NCBI GenBank assembly: GCA_044375915.1
Contig: JBILLU010000071.1
Coordinates: 1 to 15,089, forward strand
Direction of reading: 5' to 3'
Source of the DNA: JAFEBO01 sp044375915
Lineage (GTDB): Bacteria > Planctomycetota > Phycisphaerae > Phycisphaerales > UBA1924
DNA length: 15,089 bases
Both the position numbers and the translations under genes were made by a program. Positions 1 through 9,840 of the stretch are shown in pieces. The notes under the pieces were generated by a model. It saw only the letters and a list, made by a program, of their open reading frames with translations, made no database searches and was not told the origin of the DNA. The first letter of the stretch is position 1; each line of letters opens with the position of its first letter.

Positions 1-572
1 AGCTGACGCCCGACGCCCAGGCTCGGATCGAACTCTTGAAGCGCAACGTGCTCGACCCGGGAGCGGCAAGCGTGAAGGCCCTGGGCGGCTCGCCGCAGAT
101 CGTGCTGGCCATGAACTTCTCCTACTGGCTCTTCAAGACCCGCGAGATCCTGCGGGGGTACTTCGAGACCGTGCACCGGTCGCTCGCGAAAGACGGCGTC
201 TTCTTCCTCGATCACTACGGCGGCAGCGACGCCTACGAAGAGGTCAAGGAGCGGCGCCGCATCGGCGGGCCGCGCCGCGGGTACACCTACATCTGGGATC
301 AGGCCTCGTACAACCCGATCACCGGCGACAAGACCTGCCACATCCACTTTGAGTTCCACAAGGGGCCGCCGATGCTGCGGGCGTTCACCTACCACTGGCG
401 CGTGTGGTCGCTGGTGGAGATTCAGGAACTGCTCCGCGAGGTGGGGTTCCGCAACGTCAGCGTCTACTGGGAAGGCGACGACAAGAACGGCGGCGGGAAC
501 GGCATCTTCCGCAAGACCACCAAGGGCGAGGCCTGCCGCTGCTACATCGCCTACATCAGCGCCGAGCGCTGA
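1..572 (+). CDS. Class I SAM-dependent methyltransferase, C-terminal part (5' truncated)
   Basis: The reading frame is open from base 3 to the TGA at 570-572 and continues off the left edge, so the SAM-binding glycine motif is not visible. About 189 residues remain. A segment reading AMNFSYWLF (near base 110) followed by a helix and the strand GVFFLDHYGG (near base 195) matches the region after the acidic motif and the strand 5 area of Rossmann-type methyltransferases. A later WSLVEIQELLREVGF stretch resembles the helix-strand that precedes the last hairpin of that fold. The substrate cannot be told; the aromatic, His-rich middle (YTYIWDQASYNP) suggests a small-molecule methyltransferase, but this is inference. 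No membrane segment is seen. It converges on clpX, with a hairpin repeat between. A start at the TTG at base 36 is unlikely because similar coding sequence continues upstream of it. Confidence 0.75.
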   Translation, partial: LTPDAQARIELLKRNVLDPGAASVKALGGSPQIVLAMNFSYWLFKTREILRGYFETVHRSLAKDGVFFLDHYGGSDAYEEVKERRRIGGPRRGYTYIWDQASYNPITGDKTCHIHFEFHKGPPMLRAFTYHWRVWSLVEIQELLREVGFRNVSVYWEGDDKNGGGNGIFRKTTKGEACRCYIAYISAER

Positions 573-625
573 GACTTCGTGAATCGCCACCGCCTCGGGG
601 GGGTGGGGGGGGGGCATCCCCTCGG

Positions 626-720
626 GTGCCACTGCCCAGCGCTTCGCTGGGCAGTGCAGCGCCGCGGCACCCACGACCACCAAAAAGAACACTGCCGAGC
701 GAAACGCTCGGCAGTGGCAC
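626..720. repeat. Twin-hairpin inverted repeat (REP-like doublet)
   Basis: Two perfect 12-bp stems with 3-base loops stand 33 bp apart: 630-641/645-656 (arm CACTGCCCAGCG, loop CTT) and 690-701/705-716 (arm CACTGCCGAGCG, loop AAA). The whole unit is bounded by an 11-bp inverted repeat, GTGCCACTGCC at 626-636 and GGCAGTGGCAC at 710-720. A second nested pair is GGGTGCC 624-630 with GGCACCC 666-672. The two stems share CACTGCC and GCG but differ in the middle, as in paired REP/BIME-type repeats. A G-rich run (596-614) lies just left of it. A related single hairpin is at 3344-3379. Confidence 0.8.
681..716 (-). terminator. Probable intrinsic terminator of clpX
   Basis: Read on the minus strand, the 12-bp GC-rich stem with its TTT loop (716 down to 690) starts 22 bases past the clpX stop. 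It is followed at once by TTCTTTTTG (689 down to 681). Stem plus U-tract is the classical Rho-independent form. On the plus strand the same stem is followed only by GCACTCTGTGCTGTTGTTT, a weaker tail, so it may work poorly for the methyltransferase gene. The stem also belongs to the repeat at 626-720. Confidence 0.6.
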
Positions 721-738
721 TCTGTGCTGTTGTTTGAC

Positions 739-2058
<1,320 letters not shown>

Positions 2059-2183
2059 TGGGCGTCGCTTTCGTGCACGGAAGGGATCGGCGCGTATCCG
2101 AGGAGTCTATCGGTCATCCTTCATGACTTCCTCACATCGCCCCGGCGGAAACCCAAAGCGGACCTTGTCGCGTCCGCTCGCGA
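2059..2183. other. Leader between the SHOCT-like gene and clpX
   Basis: This 125-bp gap on the minus strand could hold a separate clpX promoter, and it is too long for tight coupling. I found no -35/-10 pair good enough to call and no hairpin with a T-run. Confidence 0.3.
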
Positions 2184-2480
2184 TTATTCATCCACACCGC
2201 TTCCACGACCCGCGACGACCTTTTCGGACGAGCGGCTCGCCGCCTTCGCCACCAGCTTCCGACGCACCTGGTCGTACTCCGCTTCCGAAATCTCCCCACG
2301 CTCCCGCATCGCACGCACCTGGTCCATCAACGAACCCGGATCCTCCCCACGCCGCGCCGGCGCGAGCAGACTCTTTCGAAGCGCCAGAATCGCGATCGAC
2401 GCCGCCAGCACCGCCCCGAGCAGCACCGCCACCCAGAACAGCACGTCGTTGGTCGCGGCTTGCGCGAGAGTGATCTGCAT
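2184..2480 (-). CDS. Small single-pass membrane protein with SHOCT-like C-terminal segment
   Basis: The protein is 98 aa. Residues about 12-34 (DVLFWVAVLLGAVLAASIAI and on) form one hydrophobic helix after a short polar N-terminus, followed by a basic stretch (RKSLLAPARR). Residues about 50-78 (LMDQVRAMRERGEISEAEYD, then QVRRKL) match the pattern of the short C-terminal SHOCT domain: helix, short turn with G-I/E, then the E-Y/F helix. SHOCT segments occur at the ends of many small membrane proteins and are thought to mediate oligomerisation; no precise role is known. The ATG at 2480 lies 20 bp after the upstream gene's stop, so the two are probably co-transcribed. The Shine-Dalgarno is weak. 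The tail after residue 80 is polar and probably disordered. Confidence 0.75.
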   Translation of the reverse strand: MQITLAQAATNDVLFWVAVLLGAVLAASIAILALRKSLLAPARRGEDPGSLMDQVRAMRERGEISEAEYDQVRRKLVAKAASRSSEKVVAGRGSGVDE

Positions 2481-2500
2481 GCGTCGCCCGTCTCAGCGCT

Positions 2501-3250
2501 CTAGTGCCCAGACCCGATCGCATCCCGGATCGGCACGAGCAGCGTCGGCACCACCCGCGATTCGACAAGCTCCTCACCCAGACGGCTCATCTTCGTAAAG
2601 ACGTCACCAAGCTCCTTGATGTCGCTCACCGAGCCGAAGCGCCGCAGCGTCAGGTACACGCTGATCGGCTCCGGCGGCGCGTCCGCGTCCCGGAATCCCG
2701 ACGCCGTCCCCGCTCGCGTCTTCACCTCGAAGTAGATCTCCGTGTCCTCGCGTCCCGCGATGCGCAGTCCCAGCAGCGGCTGACAATCCACCGACACAGC
2801 CCCGTGCAGATCCGCCAGCTGCGCCAAGGGCGAACCTTGCAGCAAGGCCTCGTACACGATCGCGTCGTGGTTCCCGCCCGCCACGAGATCAAAGCCGTAC
2901 AGCAACTCGATGTAGTCGATGTCCAACGGGCTGATGCTCAGAAAAAACGGCGCCGCGTCCAGCACGTGGCGGTGCAGCGAGTAGCCCTCGCTCGGCTCCG
3001 CCGGGTTCACCACGCCCGACCGGATGTTCGACGGCCGCACCGCCAGCCACCGATGCACCCCGTCCGACTGGGGCGACTCGAGCGCCAGCTCTTCCTTGTA
3101 CCGCCGAAACGTCGACATCGTCGGGAACTGCTTCCGCACCCGCTCGAACAACTCCAGCACCGTGTCCCGCCCCCGGGGCAGATCCATCTTCACGGCGATC
3201 TTCTGGTTGATGTAAAAGTCCGAGCACAAGGCCCGAAAGGACTCGGTCAT
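2501..3250 (-). CDS. Conserved-looking protein of unknown function (249 aa)
   Basis: I do not recognise a named family. From the ATG at 3250 the product is 249 aa, soluble, with no signal peptide or membrane segment. It begins MTESFRALCSDFYINQKIAV and has an N-terminal helical part including the basic amphipathic segment TVLELFERVRKQF, then a long mixed region of alternating strands (YIELLYGFDLVAG, SVDCQPLLGLRI, TEIYFEVKTR, ISVYLTLRRFG) and a final helix with short strand (VVPTLLVPIRDAIG). The frame is open for 57 more codons upstream, but that stretch is Arg/Gly/Pro-rich and runs through a hairpin repeat, so the inner ATG is preferred; a GGGAG lies about 11 bases before it. It is the first gene of a minus-strand group with the SHOCT-like gene and possibly clpX, and is divergent from the ABC-F gene. 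Confidence 0.75.
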   Translation of the reverse strand: MTESFRALCSDFYINQKIAVKMDLPRGRDTVLELFERVRKQFPTMSTFRRYKEELALESPQSDGVHRWLAVRPSNIRSGVVNPAEPSEGYSLHRHVLDAAPFFLSISPLDIDYIELLYGFDLVAGGNHDAIVYEALLQGSPLAQLADLHGAVSVDCQPLLGLRIAGREDTEIYFEVKTRAGTASGFRDADAPPEPISVYLTLRRFGSVSDIKELGDVFTKMSRLGEELVESRVVPTLLVPIRDAIGSGH

Positions 3251-3343
3251 CGCGACACTCGCTCCCGCCCGTGAGGGTCGTTTCAGTTCCACGCCGGGCC
3301 GATACGCCCGCTCCGCCAATGTTAGCGTTCGCAACCCCCCCCC

Positions 3344-3379
3344 GGGTGCCACGACCGACCGGCTTGGCGGTCGGCCGTG
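3344..3379. repeat. Single hairpin related to the repeat at 626-720
   Basis: GGGTGCCAC at 3344-3352 repeats the left boundary of the element at 624-632. It leads into an imperfect stem, 3350-3361 with 3368-3379 (11 of 12 pairs, 6-base loop). The stem sequence differs from the other copies but its outer bases (CAC...GTG) are the same. A run of nine C's lies just before it. It sits in the gap between divergent genes. Confidence 0.6.
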
Positions 3380-3444
3380 CAAATACCGCCCGAGACCGCC
3401 CTCGCATCGCTCAGCATCCACTCGCTCGCAATACCATTGCCCCC

Positions 3445-5427
<1,983 letters not shown>

Positions 5428-5452
5428 CCCGCGCCGGGTCCCGTCCGTCCTA

Positions 5453-6253
5453 TCAGGCGTGCAACAACCACCGCACCGCGGCCACAAAGAACACCGCGGC
5501 CAGCGCCACACTTGCCACCAGCGGCGCCAAGGCCCGAATGTGATCCGCACGCCAAACAAACCGCGTCCGCGGCGTCTGCGCCGGGCGCACCAAAGCCAGC
5601 GGGCCGCGCACCGCGTCCGACGGCACCGGCAGCGTCCCGCCGTGCGTTCTGGCATCATCCTGCACGATCGCAATCACCAGGTTCGCATCAAAGTCGCGCA
5701 GCCCCAGCCGATTCGCAAGCTTCAGCAGCCGCTTGCGCGACTCCGGCGTCACCAGTGCCGCATGCCCGCCCTGCACCTCGCGCCGCACCCGAACCGCAAA
5801 CACCCACCGCGCGTCGTCGCCCATCAGGGCCGGCGTCGCACGACGGGTCTGTTCCAGCGTCCCCGCAAACCGCGGCCCGAGCCCGATCCGGCTCGACTCC
5901 CGATTCGCTTCCTCAATTAAGCGCCGCGCCTCGGCCACGGCCCCTGGCCCCCCCACGGGTTCGGTCCGTCCGGGTCCTTCGGAGGCCCCACCTTCCACGG
6001 GTCGCAGGGATCGCGCTCGGCTCCGTCCCAACTGCCCACCCAGCCCCGTCGGCCGCAGGGCTCGAACACCGCCGGATCCGAGAAACTCGGCTTGTAGGGG
6101 CTGCTCCGTCTGCGCCGGCGTGCCGCGGGAACGCGACACACTGCGGGGATCCAAATCCACGACATCCACATACCGCAACCGCGGAGCATCCGCGTTCCGG
6201 GCCGGCGCAGCAGGGCCAGCGACATTATCGCCACTCTTGGAATTCGTCTTCAT
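5453..6253 (-). CDS. Protein of unknown function with a C-terminal membrane anchor
   Basis: From the ATG at 6253 the product is 266 aa; an ATG at 6265 is also possible, and GGTGGTTGG between the two could serve as ribosome-binding site for the inner one. There is no signal peptide. The first 110 residues are Pro/Gly/Arg-rich and look disordered. A folded part follows (AVAEARRLIEEANRESSRIG, then ARWVFAVRVRREVQ and RKRLLKLANRLGLRDFDANL with VIAIVQDDAR). After a linker there is a single hydrophobic helix ending at the C-terminus (ALAPLVASVALAAVFFVAAV), so it is probably tail-anchored with the bulk in the cytoplasm. I do not recognise the family. It converges on the ABC-F gene, 25 bp apart, with no clear terminator between, and is divergent from the next gene across 6254-6478. 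Confidence 0.65.
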   Translation of the reverse strand: MKTNSKSGDNVAGPAAPARNADAPRLRYVDVVDLDPRSVSRSRGTPAQTEQPLQAEFLGSGGVRALRPTGLGGQLGRSRARSLRPVEGGASEGPGRTEPVGGPGAVAEARRLIEEANRESSRIGLGPRFAGTLEQTRRATPALMGDDARWVFAVRVRREVQGGHAALVTPESRKRLLKLANRLGLRDFDANLVIAIVQDDARTHGGTLPVPSDAVRGPLALVRPAQTPRTRFVWRADHIRALAPLVASVALAAVFFVAAVRWLLHA

Positions 6254-6295
6254 ACCAACCACCATGGCACAGGCCGTGCCAGTCCACTTCCAAGT

Positions 6296-6328
6296 CCACC
6301 AGGACGCCACCAGGAGGCCACCAAGAAG
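6296..6328. repeat. Three 11-bp direct repeats between divergent genes
   Basis: Units CCACCAGGACG (6296-6306), CCACCAGGAGG (6307-6317) and CCACCAAGAAG (6318-6328) abut without spacers. A weaker CCAC-starting unit lies at 6284-6294. The period of 11 is about one helical turn and is not a multiple of three, which argues against a coding repeat. They sit 43 bp upstream of the ATG at 6253 and about 150 bp upstream of the gene at 6479, so they could bind a regulator. Confidence 0.5.
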
Positions 6329-6478
6329 ATGGTAACCTGTGTCGCGCTTCTCGCCCGGCAATCCAACACATTCCCGGCCGAGAAGCCGAAACACTGGTGC
6401 ACGAACGCGCGGGTTCTGCTGCCATCCTCGCCACTCATGCATCTTCAGGGCCCAAACTGCGGAAAGACGATCGTGAGC

Positions 6479-7003
6479 ATGGACGCCGGACTACCAGCCA
6501 ACACCTCTTCCAGCGAGCCGCCCGCGCCCGCTCCCATGGCCGCTCCCATGGACAAACTCGCGGTCGTTCGCCGCATGCGTGCCCTCAGCCAACGCGGCCG
6601 ACTCCCCGGCTTCGAGGAAACCGCCGACGGCTTCAAGGCTCTCGCCTACGGCTGGGTCTTCGACTTCGACCTCGCTTTCCGCATCGACGAATCGCCCGAC
6701 GGCTGCACCCTCACACCCGCCCTCGTCCTGAAGCGCCGCATGCCCGCCATCGTCCTCGCCCTCCTCGCCTTCTCCATCTGGCCCGGCGTCTGGATCACCG
6801 ACTCGATGCTCTCCACCTACTTCACCTGGTACCCGCACGAGTTCTGGAAGACTTGCGTCTGGTATCTCCCGATCACGATCCTGCCCATGCCCTGGGTCTG
6901 GAAGACCGCCATCGGCCGCTCGCGCCTCCTCGCCGAGGAATCCGCCCGCGAGCTCGCCGATCGCGTGCGCAGCGAACTGAGCGCTAGCTCGCCCGCCACC
7001 TGA
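6479..7003 (+). CDS. Small membrane protein of unknown function (two predicted helices)
   Basis: From the ATG at 6479 the product is 174 aa. A GTG at 6473, two codons earlier, has GGAAAG at a better distance (6 bases) and is an equally good start; the frame is open further up to 6329, but that part looks non-coding. The N-terminal 45 residues are Ala/Pro-rich and then basic. Two hydrophobic segments follow: MPAIVLALLAFSIWPGVWIT (around residues 87-106) and CVWYLPITILPMPWVW (around 125-140), both rich in Trp and Pro. Before them is DGFKALAYGWVFDFDLAF, aromatic and acidic. The C-terminus is a charged helix (AEESARELADRVRSEL). I do not recognise the family. It ends 12 bp before the next gene and is probably co-transcribed with it. 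Confidence 0.65.
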   Translation: MDAGLPANTSSSEPPAPAPMAAPMDKLAVVRRMRALSQRGRLPGFEETADGFKALAYGWVFDFDLAFRIDESPDGCTLTPALVLKRRMPAIVLALLAFSIWPGVWITDSMLSTYFTWYPHEFWKTCVWYLPITILPMPWVWKTAIGRSRLLAEESARELADRVRSELSASSPAT

Positions 7004-7005
7004 TC

Positions 7006-7009
7006 GGAG
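7006..7009 (+). promoter_or_regulatory. Ribosome-binding site GGAG for the gene at 7016
   Basis: GGAG lies 6 bases before the ATG at 7016, inside the 12-bp gap after the previous stop codon, and supports this start. Confidence 0.6.
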
Positions 7010-7015
7010 CCCGCG

Positions 7016-7705
7016 ATGTGGCAAGGCTTCGACACCGCTGAGGTTCTGAGCGCCGGTCTCGCATCCCATGAACTCGCCCTGCGCGAAGAGCAGTCCGTCC
7101 GCGGCCTCGATGCGTTGAAGGAACTCCAACTCCACGAGCTCCTCGCCCAAACCTGCGCGCTCACCGGCTTTGGTGTCCTCCGCGAAGTTGGCTTCCCAAC
7201 GCTCCACGCCGCCACCCGCCACTCCGCCCGCCCCCGCTGCGACATCGTCCTCACCCCAATGCCCAATCAAGTGCTGATCGACACCCTCGATCAGCAACGC
7301 GAGCAGACAGATCACCCGCTCTTCAGCAACCTCGCGCCGCGCACGCCCCAACGCAAAGACGTCGATCCACGCGAGTGCCTCTGGATCGAGGTCAAGACCG
7401 TCGCCCAGTTCACCTACACCCACGGCGTCCCCGGCCCCAACCGCAACTACGCCTCCGAACTTGTACAGGCGCTCCGCACCGACCTCGACAAACTCGCCGC
7501 CGACCCCGCCATCGATCAGGGCGTCGTCGTGCTCGTCCTGTTCACCGACAACCAACGCACCGCCCGCAACGACGTCGTCGCCGCCGCCAACCGCTGCCTC
7601 GATCACGCCGCCGCGATCGCCTCGATGTCCTCCCGCTCCTTCCCGATCACCGACCGAGCAGGCAACGCCTGCTGCACCGTGGCCGCGTTCGATGTCCTGA
7701 AGTAG
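7016..7705 (+). CDS. Possible PD-(D/E)xK nuclease-fold protein of unknown function
   Basis: The protein has 229 aa and no signal peptide or membrane segment. I do not recognise a named family. The order of predicted elements is: helix LQLHELLAQTCALTGF (38-52), strand GVLREVGFP (53-61), strand RCDIVLTP (74-81), a 40-residue insert, strand CLWIEVKTV (121-129), helix NYASELVQALRTDLDKL (144-160) and strand GVVVLVLF (near 170). This is the core order of the restriction-endonuclease-like fold, with D76 and E125-x-K127 where the catalytic D...ExK would lie and E41 as a possible extra ligand. The long insert between D76 and E125 is unusual, and the fold may be used without catalysis. It is the second gene of a two-gene unit with the membrane protein upstream; no methyltransferase or toxin partner is adjacent. 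Confidence 0.6.
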   Translation: MWQGFDTAEVLSAGLASHELALREEQSVRGLDALKELQLHELLAQTCALTGFGVLREVGFPTLHAATRHSARPRCDIVLTPMPNQVLIDTLDQQREQTDHPLFSNLAPRTPQRKDVDPRECLWIEVKTVAQFTYTHGVPGPNRNYASELVQALRTDLDKLAADPAIDQGVVVLVLFTDNQRTARNDVVAAANRCLDHAAAIASMSSRSFPITDRAGNACCTVAAFDVLK

Positions 7706-7778
7706 CCCCGTCGAAACCCCGGGGACCGCGCCTGCACGAAACCGCACCCGCTTCCGCCGCGTATCGAGCGGAAATCCC

Positions 7779-7807
7779 TTGCGTTCTGCAGGGGCTCGTG
7801 GCATGCT
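7779..7807 (+). promoter_or_regulatory. Candidate promoter of the first protease gene
   Basis: TTGCGT (7779-7784) is followed after exactly 17 bases by CATGCT (7802-7807). The -35 half is fair and the -10 half poor. Support comes from the same 17-base layout in front of the next two paralogs. The rest of 7706-7886 shows nothing else. Confidence 0.3.
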
Positions 7808-7886
7808 CATCGCGGATCGTCTCTCAACGTTCTCGCGACGCTCTTTCTGAATTCGGCGCGGTCTCGCTCATCGCGGAGTCTCCCTT

Positions 7887-9629
7887 ATGCACGGCTTCGG
7901 TCGCACGTGGCTTTTTCTCACCCTCCCTTGCGCCGTCGCTGCTGCCCAGCCGCTGCCCGTCGCACCGCCGCGCACCATCCTCGTCCGCGTCGCGCCCTTC
8001 ATCGACCGCGCCGCCGCGTTCTCCAATCTCACCATCGAGCACGAATCCCGCCTCGTCCCCGGCCTCACCATCGCCCGCGTCTCCGACACCGAATCGATCG
8101 ACGCCGCTCTCGCCCGCCTCCGCGCCACCCCCGGCGTGCTCTACGCCGAGCCCGACCGCGTGCTCGCCATCGCCTCGCGCGATCTCTCTCCGCCCTCCCA
8201 CCTCACCGCCCAAAGCACCCTCGCTGCTCCAACCTCCAACCTCAACTTGGTCAACGCGCCCGCCGCGTGGCCCGCCTACGGCAAGGGCTCCGGCATCAAG
8301 GTCGCCGTCCTCGACACCGGCCTCGACTTCGCCCACACCGGCATGCCCACGCCCGCCGCCAGCGCGTCGTTCGTGCCCGGCCAGACCGCCGACGACTACA
8401 ACTTCCACGGCACGCACTGCGCCGGCATCATCGTCGGCAAGGACTCCATCTTCGGCTCCTTCTCCGTCGCGCCCGACGCCACGCTGCTCGTCGGCAAGGT
8501 CGTCTGCGACGGCGGCTGGGGCGCGCTCTCGTGGCTTATCGAAGGCCTCGACTGGTCCGTCGCGCAAGGCGCGTCAGTCATCAGCATGTCGCTCTCGACC
8601 GACGAGGTCTCGCAAGCCCTCGCCGATTCCTGCCAGGCCGCGTTCGACGCCGGCGTCGTGCTCGTCGCCGCCGCGGGCAATCAATCCGTCAGCACACCGC
8701 ACTACCCCGCCGCCTACGACACCGTTCTCGGCGTCGCCTCCGTGAACGCAGCCGCCGCGCACTCGACGTTCTCCAACACCGGCCCGCATCTCTCCGTCTC
8801 CGCGCCCGGCGAGAACATCCCCAGCGCCATCCCCATCGCCACCAACTTCGTCTCCTGGTCCGCCGGCTCCAAGAAAGCCAGCCAGTTCACCGGCAGCTTC
8901 GGCGGCAGCGTCTCCGCCCAGATCCTGCACTGCGGCGAGGGCCTGCCCGCCCAGATTCCCCCCGAGGTCTCGGGCAAGATCGCCCACATCCGCCGCAGCA
9001 ACTCCCTCACCTTCGCCGAGCAGTTCGACAACGCCACGATCATGGGCGCGATCGGCGTCGTGATCTCCAACAACGCTCCCAGCACGCTCATCCAGGACTC
9101 GCTCGCACCCTTTTTCCTCACCGTCCCCTGCGTGCTCATCTCCCAAGCCGACGGCGACGCGCTCCTCGCCGTTACCAGCGAGACCGTCACCATCGGCCAG
9201 GGCTACTCCGGCCACTTCTACGGCGTGCTCACCGGCACGTCGCAGGCCACGCCGCACGTCGCTGGCGTCGCCACGCTCCTCCGCGCCGCCTTCGCCCCCG
9301 CTGTCATCGAGCCCAGCGCCATCCGCTTCGCGATCGAATACACCGCGACCGACATCGACGCCCCCGGCTTCGACGAATCAACCGGCCACGGCCTGCTCAA
9401 CGCCAAGGCCGCCGCCGATTACTTCAACGGCCGCATTCGCTGCAAGGGCGACCTCAATAACGACAACCAGGTCGACGACACCGACTTCTCCCTCTTCGCG
9501 GTCGCATACGACAATCTCCTCAGCCCCGCCGGAACCTTCACAGGCGCCGACCTCTCCGGCGACGCCCTCTGCGACGACGCCGACTTCCAGCAATTCGTCC
9601 AGTTCTACGACATCTTGCTCTGCCCGTAA
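7887..9629 (+). CDS. Secreted S8 (subtilisin-family) serine protease with PA insert and dockerin-like C-terminus, copy 1
   Basis: The protein has 580 aa. A short signal peptide (hydrophobic WLFLTLPCAVAAA, cleavage likely before QPLP) is followed by an I9-like propeptide of about 65 residues ending GVLYAEPDRV, which normally chaperones folding and is cut off. The catalytic triad is D143 (VLDTGLD), H174 (HGTHCAG) and S452 (GTSQATPHVAG), with oxyanion N265 (AAGN). Between N265 and S452 lies a PA domain (about 325-435; GKIAHIRR, GAIGVVISNN). Residues 519-580 are the dockerin-like module: loops DLNNDNQVDDTD and DLSGDALCDDAD keep the acidic ligands at positions 1, 5, 9 and 12, bracketed by C519 and C579-P580. 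This copy is the most divergent: it lacks the 25-residue PGxG segment found before the propeptide in the others. GGAG (7875-7878) lies 8 bases before the ATG. Confidence 0.95.
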   Translation: MHGFGRTWLFLTLPCAVAAAQPLPVAPPRTILVRVAPFIDRAAAFSNLTIEHESRLVPGLTIARVSDTESIDAALARLRATPGVLYAEPDRVLAIASRDLSPPSHLTAQSTLAAPTSNLNLVNAPAAWPAYGKGSGIKVAVLDTGLDFAHTGMPTPAASASFVPGQTADDYNFHGTHCAGIIVGKDSIFGSFSVAPDATLLVGKVVCDGGWGALSWLIEGLDWSVAQGASVISMSLSTDEVSQALADSCQAAFDAGVVLVAAAGNQSVSTPHYPAAYDTVLGVASVNAAAAHSTFSNTGPHLSVSAPGENIPSAIPIATNFVSWSAGSKKASQFTGSFGGSVSAQILHCGEGLPAQIPPEVSGKIAHIRRSNSLTFAEQFDNATIMGAIGVVISNNAPSTLIQDSLAPFFLTVPCVLISQADGDALLAVTSETVTIGQGYSGHFYGVLTGTSQATPHVAGVATLLRAAFAPAVIEPSAIRFAIEYTATDIDAPGFDESTGHGLLNAKAAADYFNGRIRCKGDLNNDNQVDDTDFSLFAVAYDNLLSPAGTFTGADLSGDALCDDADFQQFVQFYDILLCP

Positions 9630-9636
9630 CGCGCCT

Positions 9637-9690
9637 CCTCTCCCCGCTTGCGGGCAGAGGACCGCTTCGCCGTAGGCGAAGCAGGTGAGG
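9637..9690. repeat. Double hairpin after copy 1 (CTCTCCCC-type repeat, possible terminator)
   Basis: The first stem is 9637-9646 with 9651-9660 (one mismatch, loop CTTG). The second is a perfect 8-bp stem 9664-9671/9675-9682 with loop GTA. The unit ends GGTGAGGGG. The CCTCTCCCCGC...GTGAGGGG frame resembles a palindromic repeat widespread in GC-rich bacteria, here with a second hairpin inside. It begins 7 bases after the protease stop. There is no T-run, so termination is possible but unproven. Confidence 0.55.
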
Positions 9691-9786
9691 GGATTGCGGG
9701 TCGGTCAGATCTGAGACACCCGCACGCCAGAGCCCCCCACCGTCTGCATGCCGGGTCTCGAAGTTTCCGGACCTCCCGCTTTCCCG

Positions 9787-9815
9787 TTGCATTTCCCCCC
9801 ACTTCCTGCGACACT
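9787..9815 (+). promoter_or_regulatory. Candidate promoter of the second protease gene
   Basis: TTGCAT (9787-9792), a 17-base spacer, then GACACT (9810-9815), 25 bp before the start codon. The -10 matches TAnnnT-type sites except for its first base. If used, the leader would be very short (under 20 bases) but would still hold the Shine-Dalgarno. Confidence 0.35.
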
Positions 9816-9824
9816 GCTTCCTCC

Positions 9825-9832
9825 GAGGAGGA
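9825..9832 (+). promoter_or_regulatory. Strong Shine-Dalgarno deciding the start at 9841
   Basis: GAGGAGGA lies 8 bases before the ATG at 9841. The frame is open further upstream (an ATG at 9748), but only this start gives a proper signal peptide right at the N-terminus. Confidence 0.8.
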
Positions 9833-9840
9833 CTCCCCGC

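Noticed and set aside
590..615. G-rich run as a possible G-quadruplex
   Set aside because: The run is interrupted by only one T and lacks four separate G-tracts with proper loops; more likely a simple low-complexity stretch.
3251..3421. Longer N-terminus for the 249-aa unknown protein
   Set aside because: The added 57 residues are low-complexity Arg/Gly/Pro and overlap the hairpin repeat and the ABC-F leader.
9748..9840. Longer N-terminus for protease copy 2
   Set aside because: It would bury the signal peptide, and GAGGAGGA is placed for the ATG at 9841.
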